Shown: one piece after another, positions 34,022 through 41,992 of the stretch
How positions within the stretch are numbered: position 1 is the stretch's first letter
Layout of the letters: each line of letters starts with the position of its first letter
NCBI GenBank assembly: GCA_036271555.1
Contig: DATBAK010000085.1
Span: forward strand, 62,001 to 126,000
Source: Acidimicrobiia bacterium
Lineage (GTDB): Bacteria > Actinomycetota > Acidimicrobiia > IMCC26256 > PALSA-610
Direction: 5' to 3'
DNA length: 64,000 bases
Notes under the pieces: model-generated
Databases searched by the model: none
What the model saw: the letters and a program-made list of their open reading frames with translations, nothing else
Told to the model about the DNA's origin: nothing
Program-made: the position numbers and the translations under genes

Positions 34022-34644
34022 TCGAGATCGCGGACTGTCACCCGGCCCCGTGTCATGTCGAGTGCACCCTCGCGCTCGCCGTCACGCAGCATTCGGTTCG
34101 CGGTCTGGCGGGTCGTGCCGGCGAGCTGGGCCAGATCTTCCTGCGTGAGCGGGATCGTGATCGGTGGTTCCTGTCCGTACGTCGCCGCGAGCTCGTCGAT
34201 GCGACGCCATAGTCGCTTGTCGACCGGGAGGTAGAGCGCTTCGAGCAGCGCCGCGGCGAGGCGGCGCACCTCGGCCACCAGCGAATCGACGAGGATCGCT
34301 TCGAGCGAGCGGTGTTCCGCGCGGAGCGTCGCGAAGTTGGACGCGTGCAGCGCGAGCGTCTCGGCGGGCTCGAGCGCGACGACCGTGGCGTTTCGGGGCC
34401 CCGGCGAGAGGACCGCGAGCTCGCCGAAGTGATCGCCGGGGCTCAGGACGCGCAGCGTCGCGACGTCGCCGAGTGGTGTGGTGCCGCGCGCCGCCAAGTG
34501 CCCTTTGGACACGAGGTGCAGCGAGTCTCCGGGATCGCCCTCGTGGAACAGCACCTCGCCCTTGGCGAATTTTCGCCGCCGCGCCAGCGCGAGCACGCGG
34601 CGTTGGTCATCCGCGGACACACCATCGAGCAATCGCCACGCCAT
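33997..34644 (-). CDS. Crp/Fnr-family cyclic-nucleotide-responsive regulator
   Basis: 215 residues. The N-terminal cNMP-binding barrel (KGEVLFHEGDPGDSLHLVSKG) contains a phosphate-binding cassette HFGELAVLSPGPRNATVVA, with the Glu and Arg that grip ribose and phosphate, so genuine cyclic-nucleotide binding is likely. The C-terminal winged helix has LTQEDLAQLAGTTRQTANRML. It lacks the Cys cluster of Fnr. The gene overlaps the cyclase gene downstream and is divergent from the TIR-STAND gene (97 bp apart), so it may control one or both. Confidence 0.88.
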   Translation of the reverse strand: MAWRLLDGVSADDQRRVLALARRRKFAKGEVLFHEGDPGDSLHLVSKGHLAARGTTPLGDVATLRVLSPGDHFGELAVLSPGPRNATVVALEPAETLALHASNFATLRAEHRSLEAILVDSLVAEVRRLAAALLEALYLPVDKRLWRRIDELAATYGQEPPITIPLTQEDLAQLAGTTRQTANRMLRDGEREGALDMTRGRVTVRDLEWVRRHGR

Positions 34645-34741
34645 GCCCCAGTTTCGCCCGAACCGGGTCGGCGACGGAAGTTCCGGTGGAGCGCCCTACG
34701 GCCGCGGTTGCGGGCCGCCCGGCGGTGGCGGACAATTGGCG

Positions 34742-37700
34742 GTGTCCGATCCCGCCGAGCAACACGCCGTGAGCGTGTTCATCAACTACCGGCGGAGTGA
34801 CGTCGCGGGGCACGCGGGCCGTCTCTACGACGACCTCTCGCAGCGGCTCGGCGCGGATCAGGTGTTCATGGACGTGGACACGATCCCGGTCGGTGTCGAT
34901 TTCGCGGAAGTGGTTCGCGAGGCGCTCGGTCGCTGCGACATCGTGCTCGCGCTCATTGGCAAGAGCTGGAGCGACACGCGTGACCGGACCGGGCGTCGCC
35001 GTCTCGACCGGCCGGACGACTACGTACGCGTCGAGCTCGAGACCGCGCTCGAACATCGCATTCCCATCCTGCCGATCCTGTTGCAAGACGCCGAGATGCC
35101 GGCTGAGAGCGAGCTCCCGGCGTCGCTCGCCTTCCTCGCGCGAGTCAACGCGCTCGACCTCTCGGACCGACGCTGGCGTCGCGACATCGATCTCCTCTAC
35201 GAGCAGCTCGGACTCGCCGCGGACGATGAAGTCGCGCCCGACGCGGATGATCCGGTCGTCCAACCGCCACCGACTCGAGACGTTCGCAAGCTCGTGTCGG
35301 TCGTTCTCGCCGAGCTCTCCGCGGCAGTCGGACACGCGGATCGCGACCCCGAGGCGGTCGACGCCGCGCGCCGCCGCTACTTCGACGCGTCGCGGGCGGC
35401 GGTCGAACGTCACGGCGGCCTCGTACAGAGTTTTCTCGACGACAGTGTCGTCGGCGTGTTCGGTGTGCCGCACGCGCACGAGGACGACGCGCTCCGTGCG
35501 ACGCGCGCGGCGTCGGAGTTGCTCGATCTCGTGACCGATCCCGCGTCGCGCGCGGTCGCGGGTCTCGACGAGGCGGTCGACGCCCGGATCGTCGTGCTGA
35601 CCGACGAGACGGTCATTCGATCGGACCCGACGTCGACGCTCACTGCGAGCGATCTCGTCAGCCGCGCGGCGCGACTTCAGCACGCGACCGAGCCGAACAC
35701 GATCCTGTTGAGCGACACGACCTTCCGACTCGTGCAGACGGAGGTCGAGGCCGACGAGCTCGACCGAACGCGCGCCGGGGACGCGCCCGCGTATCGGCTG
35801 GGGCGAGTGCGACGCATCGATGAGATCACCGCGCCCACCGCCGGGGTTCCGCTCATCGGCCGCGATCGGGAACTGCGCATTCTCGAACGCCTCGTAGAGG
35901 ACTGCGTGGCCGACGAGACCTGCGCGCTCGTCACGCTGCTCGGCGAGGCCGGTATCGGCAAGACGCGAATCGTCGCGGCGTTGGAGGCACACCTCGCGGA
36001 CTCGGCCCGCGTCGTCGTCGGTCGCTGCGCGTCGTACGGCGAAGGCATCACGTTCCTGCCGGTCGCGCAGGTGATCGAGGCGCTCACCGGGATCGATCGC
36101 TCCGACTCTCCGGACACGGTGCGGGCGAAGCTCGGCGCGGTCGTCGATCGCTTCGCGCTCCCGCCGGTCGCGGCGGTCGGTCTGGCTCGCCTCGTCGGCC
36201 ACGAGCCGCCGGCCGGCGAGATCGAGGAGACGTTCTGGGCGTTCCGGAGCCTCCTCGAGAGCTTCGCTCGGGAACGACCGCTCGTGGTCGTCTTCGAGGA
36301 CCTCCACTGGGCCGACGAGTCGGTGCTCGAGGTGATCGAGCACGTGTCGGACTGGTCGTCGGGCGCGCCCGTCCTGATCGTGGCGACGGCCCGGCCGGAC
36401 CTCCTCGAACGTCGACCCGAGTGGGCGGGGGGCAAGCGCCAGACGACGACGCGGACGCTGCAGCCGCTCGGTCCCGATGCGTCTCGAGAACTGCTCGAGG
36501 CGCTGCCCCACGGTGCCGCGCTCCCCGAACCGGTCGCGGGCCGACTTCTCGACGCCGCGGGTGGGGTGCCGCTCTTCGTCGAGGAAGTGCTCGCCGCGCT
36601 CGTGCAGCGCAGCGCGGGAGGCGACGAGCGGGAGATCGCGACGAGCGTGGTCATGCCACAGTCGTTGAGCGCGCTGCTCGAGGCTCGCATCGACCAGCTC
36701 ACTCCGGCGGAGCGAAACCTGTTGCAGTGTGCGTCGATCGTCGGTGATTCCGTCGGGATGGCGCCCCTGACCGCCCTGACCGAGCTCGAGCCGTCGGAGG
36801 TCGGCGATCTCGTCACCGCGCTCGTACGGCGCGACATCCTCACGATTGCCGAAGGCGACGCGCGCGATCCGAAGACGGTGCAGTGCCGGCATGCGCTGGT
36901 GCGCGAGGCGGCGTACCGGAGCCTCACGAAGCGGGAACGCGCGACGTTGCACGAATCGTTCGTTGCCTGGCTCGATGCCGACTCCACCACGACCGGAGAA
37001 CAACGGGAAGCGCTCGTCGCACGACAGCTCGAGCTCGCGATCACGACTTCGCGCGAGATCGGTCGCTCGACGGACGCCCGCGTGGTCGAGCGATCGATCG
37101 TGGCGTTCTGCGCCGTGATCGACGATGCGAACGGTCGCGGCCGAGCGACGGGCGAGCTCTTGGCCCGCGTCGAGCACGTCGCGGCGCGAGATGCGACCAT
37201 GCGCGCGCGCCTCGGTCCGCGCCTCGCGAGCGCGCTGGCCGACAAGGGCGACTGCGACACCGCCGCCACGATCGTGTCCGATTGGGGCGCGGAGCACTCG
37301 GACAGCGTGCAGTGGCGGCTCGCCGACGCCGCATTGCGCACCGCTCGGCTGTCGACCGGCGACCACGAGGCCGCGAGCGCGATCCTCGATCGGCTGGCGG
37401 GTTCGGAGCCGCCGCTCGAACCCTCGGACGAGATCGAGGCGCTCCATCACCGAGGCTTCCTCGAGACGCAGTTCGGACAGCGCGCCGCGGCCGTCGTCGA
37501 CTTCGCGCGCGCGGCTTCCCTCGCACGCGCGGAGTCGCTCACGCACTACGAGATCCGCGCGCTGCGGCACCTCGTCACGTCCGCCGCGTACGGTCCCACG
37601 CCCGTCGACGAGCTCGAGCGGATCCTCGATGAGACCTCGGCGCGCATGCAGGAGCTCGGTTCGCGTCCGGCGGCGATCGCGCGCGGAGCTGCGCTGCTCG

Positions 37701-38317
37701 CAGCCATGCGCGGCGATACGGAGCGCGCTCGTGCTGCGCTCCAGGAGTACTTCGATCTCGAGCAGACCTACGGCCTCAGCCGGCACCTCGCGAGCCATGG
37801 CCAGGACGTGTACGACATCGAGTGGTGGACGGGCGACATCGACGCCGCTCGGATCGCGCTGGAAGCGAGCGACAAGCAGCTCCGGCTCATGGGTGCCGAC
37901 AACTATCGAACGACCGTGCTCGCGCAGCTGTCGCGTGTGCTCGCTCGACAGGGCCGGCTCGACGAGGCGATCAGCGCGGCGGCCGAGGCAGAACGGCTGG
38001 TCGAGCCGCACGACTCCGACTCGCTGGTGCTGCTGCACGCGGCGTTTGCGAACGCGTACGCGCGCATCGGGCGTGGCGACGACGCGATCCGCGCCGGTCA
38101 GGACGCGGTCGCCGTCGAGACCGACTGCCTCCTCGACCGCGGCGAGGCGTTCCTCAGCTACGGCGAGGCACTCGCGCGATCCGGCCGGGCCGACGACGCG
38201 CGCGCGGCGCTTTTACAGGCGATCGACTGCTTCGAGCGCAAGGGCGCACTCGCGCCGCTCCGCACGACTCGTTCGACGCTGGAACAGCTCGAAGCGTCGG
38301 GGGCCTGGCCGTCCTGA
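34742..38317 (+). CDS. TIR / cyclase-like / STAND ATPase / TPR signalling protein
   Basis: 1191 residues from GTG 34742. Residues 10-150 are a TIR domain: SVFINYRRSDVAGHAGRLYD, VFMDVDTIPVG, DYVRVELETALEH with the Glu (about residue 98) where NADase TIRs place catalysis. Residues 180-345 resemble a class III cyclase but are eroded: VSVVLAELSA has Glu for the first metal Asp, while FLDDSVVGVFGVPHAHEDDA keeps the second. A STAND ATPase follows (Walker A LLGEAGIGKTR at 401-408, Walker B VVVFEDLHWADES near 520), then about 430 residues of TPR-like helices. No C-terminal HTH. The layout is that of an NTP-gated sensor with a TIR effector, as in bacterial immune STANDs, or of a multidomain regulator. 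Divergent from the Crp/Fnr-cyclase pair. Confidence 0.82.
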   Translation: MSDPAEQHAVSVFINYRRSDVAGHAGRLYDDLSQRLGADQVFMDVDTIPVGVDFAEVVREALGRCDIVLALIGKSWSDTRDRTGRRRLDRPDDYVRVELETALEHRIPILPILLQDAEMPAESELPASLAFLARVNALDLSDRRWRRDIDLLYEQLGLAADDEVAPDADDPVVQPPPTRDVRKLVSVVLAELSAAVGHADRDPEAVDAARRRYFDASRAAVERHGGLVQSFLDDSVVGVFGVPHAHEDDALRATRAASELLDLVTDPASRAVAGLDEAVDARIVVLTDETVIRSDPTSTLTASDLVSRAARLQHATEPNTILLSDTTFRLVQTEVEADELDRTRAGDAPAYRLGRVRRIDEITAPTAGVPLIGRDRELRILERLVEDCVADETCALVTLLGEAGIGKTRIVAALEAHLADSARVVVGRCASYGEGITFLPVAQVIEALTGIDRSDSPDTVRAKLGAVVDRFALPPVAAVGLARLVGHEPPAGEIEETFWAFRSLLESFARERPLVVVFEDLHWADESVLEVIEHVSDWSSGAPVLIVATARPDLLERRPEWAGGKRQTTTRTLQPLGPDASRELLEALPHGAALPEPVAGRLLDAAGGVPLFVEEVLAALVQRSAGGDEREIATSVVMPQSLSALLEARIDQLTPAERNLLQCASIVGDSVGMAPLTALTELEPSEVGDLVTALVRRDILTIAEGDARDPKTVQCRHALVREAAYRSLTKRERATLHESFVAWLDADSTTTGEQREALVARQLELAITTSREIGRSTDARVVERSIVAFCAVIDDANGRGRATGELLARVEHVAARDATMRARLGPRLASALADKGDCDTAATIVSDWGAEHSDSVQWRLADAALRTARLSTGDHEAASAILDRLAGSEPPLEPSDEIEALHHRGFLETQFGQRAAAVVDFARAASLARAESLTHYEIRALRHLVTSAAYGPTPVDELERILDETSARMQELGSRPAAIARGAALLAAMRGDTERARAALQEYFDLEQTYGLSRHLASHGQDVYDIEWWTGDIDAARIALEASDKQLRLMGADNYRTTVLAQLSRVLARQGRLDEAISAAAEAERLVEPHDSDSLVLLHAAFANAYARIGRGDDAIRAGQDAVAVETDCLLDRGEAFLSYGEALARSGRADDARAALLQAIDCFERKGALAPLRTTRSTLEQLEASGAWPS

Positions 38318-38320
38318 GCG

Positions 38321-40357
38321 CTACGGAAGCGCGAACTTCTGGATCTGGTTGAGGGTCGAGCCGACGTAGATCGCGCCGTTCGTCAGCGTGATGTCGCTCG
38401 CGACCAGCCCGGTGTCCGCGGTGAACAGTGCACTCGTGAACGAGCTCTGATTCAACACGAAGATCTTCTGCGCGACCGGGTCCGAGAACGCGACGACCCC
38501 GTTCGCCACCGCGGCTCGCGTCGTGATCGATCCGCCGGAGATGAAGCTGTCGATGGGGTGGCCGTCGGAGAGGGACAGCTCGTCGAACGTGCCGCTCTCG
38601 GTTCCGACGAAGACGCCGCCCTGGCCGATCGCGATGCCCGCACCCACTGGTTGGCCGGTTGCCCGCTTCCAGACCGGTTTGGGCGTGCCCGTGCTGTCGG
38701 TGTTCCACGCGTAGACGGTTCCGTCCTGGGAACCGACGACAACGAGACCGTTGGCGACCGCCGCCGACGATCGGATCCGTTGCTTCGTCTTCCCGGTCCA
38801 GACGACCGCGCCCTGGGCCTTGGTGTTCAGCGCGTAGAGGAGACCGCTGTCGGTCCCGGCGAACACGAGCTTTCCGTTGGTCGCGAGCGTCGAGTGCACC
38901 GGCGTTTGCAGCGATTTCTTCCAGCGTGGGGTTCCGGTCGCTTCGTCGATCGCGAACACGGTTCCGTTCGCGGCATCGGTCGCGACGTAGACGACACCGT
39001 GGTCGGTGAGCGGCGCACGGTTCAACGGGTGCCCGGTGTCGAATCCCCAGATCTCCTTGCCGTTGGTGGGGTCGAGCGCGTACAGGAACCCGTCGGCCGC
39101 GGAGACGAACAACATGCCGTTGTCGTACGACGGCGCGCCGCGGAGCGCGACGACCTTCGCGCGACGGTGCGGCATCCCGCTTCCCGTCGCGCAGGGAGAC
39201 GTGCCGGGCACGCACGCCCACACACGCGCCCCGGTGACGTCGTTGAAGGCGTAGACGAAACCGTCGGCAGCCGCGGTGTACACGACGCCGTCGACGACGA
39301 TCGGTGCGGTGGGCCGACCGCCGGTGAGGCCCGCGTCCGCGTCGGGCCACGCATTGACGAGGTTCGCCGCGTCGGCGGGATCGAGCTGGTTCTCGGCGCG
39401 GTTGAAGCTCGCGCGGCTGGCGTTGAAGCCGTTTTGGCGCCAATCGGTGTGCACCGAGAAGTTCGCGGTTCCTTCGTCCTGCGCGCCCTGGGCGACGATG
39501 GTCGCCGGGCCGGGTGCGGCCAGCTCGGAGATGACCAGCTGGGTGTGGAACGCGCCCGTCCCGTCGGTGTGCACCGGCGCGTCGAGGTGTCCGTCCACGG
39601 AGATGTCGACGTTCTCGTCCGAGGCGAATCCCGAACCGTCCACGGTGATCGTCGAACCCGGGGCGCCGTCGGCGGACGACAGTGTGAGCTGTGGTGTCGG
39701 CACCTGCGGGGCGTCGGTGCAGATCGAGTCGATCGCGAAGTCATGGCCGTTCACCGTCAGCGTGACCTTCCCGATGTCGCCCAACGGGCGGTCGAGCTGG
39801 AAGATCGACATATGGCGGCCGTCGGGGATCTTGTGCGTCGGTGTCGAACCGAGCTTCTTGCCCGTCGAGGAGAACGCGGTGAGCGTCGCCTTGGAGTAGT
39901 CGCTCACGAGCATGCTGAAATGCGACGCGGTGCCGCCGGTGAGGTTGATCGTCGCGGTGTTGGCGCCGGTCGCGGTGCTCCAGTGCGTCTGCTCGCTCGA
40001 GAGCGGGCCCGCGGGGAACTTCTCGCCGTCGGCCGCGCCGGCATCGAAGTTGCGCACCGTCCAGTGCGCGCCGTGGTCGGCCGAGAACGAGAGTCCGGGA
40101 ACGCTGGCGCTTCCGAGCGTCGAGTCGGTGCCCAGGTCCTCGAAACCGACGAACCCGATGCCCGATTGCGGGCAGCTGTAGGAGTCGAAGTCGGTGATGT
40201 CTTGGACGGTTCCGGTTCGGAACGCCGGCCGCGCGCTCACGGGCGCCGCGCCGGTGGCGAGGAACGCCGCCGAGCTGACGACGACACACACTGCGGTGAG
40301 CGCGACCCTTCGCGCGCCGAACTTCGAGATCCTCAACCGCTGCCTCCAGCCCCTCAT
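38321..40357 (-). CDS. Exported PQQ-repeat (BamB-like) beta-propeller protein with TIG-like domain
   Basis: 678 residues. A signal peptide (VALTAVCVVVSSAAFLATG) is followed by a ~170-residue N-terminal domain, a TIG/Ig-like module (LTLSSADGAPGSTITVDGSG), and eight-odd PQQ/BamB-type repeats, for example VVYVATDAANGTVFAIDEATG and GLVVVGSQDGTVYAWNTD. Such propellers scaffold protein or glycan contacts; there is no PQQ dehydrogenase active site to see. Convergent with the TIR-STAND gene, only 3 bp between stops. Confidence 0.82.
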   Translation of the reverse strand: MRGWRQRLRISKFGARRVALTAVCVVVSSAAFLATGAAPVSARPAFRTGTVQDITDFDSYSCPQSGIGFVGFEDLGTDSTLGSASVPGLSFSADHGAHWTVRNFDAGAADGEKFPAGPLSSEQTHWSTATGANTATINLTGGTASHFSMLVSDYSKATLTAFSSTGKKLGSTPTHKIPDGRHMSIFQLDRPLGDIGKVTLTVNGHDFAIDSICTDAPQVPTPQLTLSSADGAPGSTITVDGSGFASDENVDISVDGHLDAPVHTDGTGAFHTQLVISELAAPGPATIVAQGAQDEGTANFSVHTDWRQNGFNASRASFNRAENQLDPADAANLVNAWPDADAGLTGGRPTAPIVVDGVVYTAAADGFVYAFNDVTGARVWACVPGTSPCATGSGMPHRRAKVVALRGAPSYDNGMLFVSAADGFLYALDPTNGKEIWGFDTGHPLNRAPLTDHGVVYVATDAANGTVFAIDEATGTPRWKKSLQTPVHSTLATNGKLVFAGTDSGLLYALNTKAQGAVVWTGKTKQRIRSSAAVANGLVVVGSQDGTVYAWNTDSTGTPKPVWKRATGQPVGAGIAIGQGGVFVGTESGTFDELSLSDGHPIDSFISGGSITTRAAVANGVVAFSDPVAQKIFVLNQSSFTSALFTADTGLVASDITLTNGAIYVGSTLNQIQKFALP

Positions 40358-40423
40358 TCGCGCGCTGCGCGCTGTCGACCCGTTGCGGAACGTATCGACG
40401 CGTTCGCGAGGCTGTCAATGATC

Positions 40424-40459
40424 GCGGGCCCGGCCGACTTCGTTGTCGACCGAGCCCGC
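40424..40459 (-). terminator. Hairpin terminator after the NIDO-like exported protein gene
   Basis: GCGGGCCCGGCCGAC (40424-40438) and GTCGACCGAGCCCGC (40445-40459) pair over 15 bp on the minus-strand RNA with two G-U pairs and a 6-nt loop, starting about 10 nt after the stop at 40470. Confidence 0.6.
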
Positions 40460-40469
40460 AACTGCACCG

Positions 40470-41141
40470 TCAGGAGTACGTGAACCGCAGCCGCTCGCCT
40501 GGCGTCACGACGTTGTGCTTGCCGGGGTTACAGAGGAACTGGGTCGCCGGCCCGGTCGCCGACTGCTGCACGCCGATGGTCGCGCTGTACCCGTCGCCGT
40601 CGGAGTACACGAAGTCGAAGTACGGCTTGCCTTCGGTGAAGACGATCTCGAAGCGAACCGCGGTCTCGCCCGTCGAGTAGTCGACGCCTCGCCACGAGAT
40701 GGCGAACTTGCGATTCGGAGCGACCCCGTCGGTCACCGTGAACACGCCGTCGGGCGAGCTCGGGTTCGGTCGCAGGATGAGGTCGTCCCAGTACGGGGAG
40801 AGCACCGGATTGCCGAGGGTCGAGTCGGGCAGGCAGTCGTTGGTGAACGCGGCCGAGGGCCGCGAACCGAATTGCAGGTTGCCGTTGCTCGAGACCCACC
40901 CGGTCGTGTGCTGCTTGCCGTAGATGCTGACGGGGAACGGGAAGGCGACCTGCGCGACCGAGTCGTCGGTGCCGCTCGGGAACAGATTGGGCGCCTTCGC
41001 GACGAGGTACGTCGCCGCGCCCCGCTTGATCGTGTAGGTGTGGAAGATCGCTCCCGCCTGACTCGCGGGCATGCTCGCGGCGACGGATCCGATCAGGCAA
41101 GCCCCCGTCGCGACCAACACGCCCAGCCTCTTGCTTCTCAT
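40470..41141 (-). CDS. Exported protein with NIDO-like motif
   Basis: 223 residues from ATG 41141, preceded by GGGAGG at good spacing. A signal peptide (VLVATGACLIGSVAASM) precedes a region with FPFPVSIYGKQHTTGWVSSN, LQFGSRPSAAF and VLSPYWDDLIL, the pattern of nidogen-like (NIDO) extracellular domains, ending in a short Cys-containing tail. Probably a surface or secreted adhesion-type protein; no enzyme features. Followed by a hairpin terminator. Confidence 0.7.
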   Translation of the reverse strand: MRSKRLGVLVATGACLIGSVAASMPASQAGAIFHTYTIKRGAATYLVAKAPNLFPSGTDDSVAQVAFPFPVSIYGKQHTTGWVSSNGNLQFGSRPSAAFTNDCLPDSTLGNPVLSPYWDDLILRPNPSSPDGVFTVTDGVAPNRKFAISWRGVDYSTGETAVRFEIVFTEGKPYFDFVYSDGDGYSATIGVQQSATGPATQFLCNPGKHNVVTPGERLRFTYS

Positions 41142-41293
41142 CTCTGCCTCCCTCTGGTGAGCGCCGGATCTGTGATCGGCGGCGCAACGTCGACGGAGTT
41201 CGTCGATGCGTGCAGCGTGCGCTCCTGCGACGCCGCGTTCGTTCGCTCGCGCGACGTGGGGAACGTCATCGGGGCGACACGCGACGGACGCGC

Positions 41294-41322
41294 CGAGGCC
41301 CGGCCGTAAGGACCGGGCCTCG
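41294..41322 (-). terminator. Hairpin terminator after the RDD gene
   Basis: CGAGGCCCGG (41294-41303) and CCGGGCCTCG (41313-41322) form a perfect 10-bp stem with a 9-nt loop about 43 nt past the RDD stop. No T-tract. Confidence 0.5.
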
Positions 41323-41364
41323 ATGTGATCGGGTGCAGCGTGCGGCCGCGCGCGGCCGCACCGT

Positions 41365-41856
41365 TCAGCCACGAAGGTTCGGGCGCGTGTTCCAGGCGTC
41401 ATGGGGATCCGTCACGACGTACGTGTTCGAAACCTTGTCCCAGAGGTTCTGATGGCGACGGTCCCAGAACGGCATGAAAAAGAGAATGCCGAGTGTGAAG
41501 ACCGCGACCAGGTAGCCAATCCAGCCGGCAATGAGACCGCGCATGAAGACCATCCGAGCGAACCCCGCCGGTTGAATCGTGTCCGCCGTGATGACCCTGA
41601 GCTTCAGGAGGCTCTTCGCCGGCGTCTGTCCGGTGCTCGCGATCATCGCGGCCCAGATGATCCAACCGACGCCGAGCGTCAGGGCCATGAGAACAGCTTC
41701 GAGAAGGCAGGAGCCCAGGCGCAGCCAAGGGTTGGCGACCTGGACGCCGGCGGGAAAGGCGATTGCAGTGCGTCGCTCGACGGAGGCACCGCTGGGCGCG
41801 AAGACCGCCGGCGGAGCCGATGGCGGCGGCAGGTTCGGGCGAGGAGTCTCGAGCAT
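41365..41856 (-). CDS. RDD-family membrane protein
   Basis: 163 residues. A Pro-rich cytosolic head (PRPNLPPPSAPP) is followed by three hydrophobic segments: LLEAVLMALTLGVGWIIWA, the region after RMVFMRGLIAG, and LVAVFTLGILFF. GQTPAKSLLKLRVI and MPFWDRRHQNLWDKVSNTYVV are the signature blocks of RDD proteins, though the canonical first Arg-Asp pair is weak. Function of RDD proteins is mostly unknown; some act in transport or ion exchange. Confidence 0.85.
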   Translation of the reverse strand: MLETPRPNLPPPSAPPAVFAPSGASVERRTAIAFPAGVQVANPWLRLGSCLLEAVLMALTLGVGWIIWAAMIASTGQTPAKSLLKLRVITADTIQPAGFARMVFMRGLIAGWIGYLVAVFTLGILFFMPFWDRRHQNLWDKVSNTYVVTDPHDAWNTRPNLRG

Positions 41857-41992
41857 GGTTCCCCCATAGGACGTGTGGCCAATATGACGAGTCGTTCGAG
41901 CCGGCCGTTGCCGTTCGCCGTTGAACGGCGCGCGCCGACCTCGTGATCGTGCGGGTTCTCGGCGAGAAGCTCCGTCGCGCGCGCGACGCGAG

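Noticed and set aside
36421-36747. Short open frames inside the TIR-STAND gene
   Set aside because: Arg/Ala-rich frameshift readings of the ATPase region with no ribosome site.
34607-38038. 1143-codon open frame opposite the TIR-STAND gene
   Set aside because: Arg/Glu-rich with no recognisable motif; the plus-strand protein has TIR and Walker motifs throughout.
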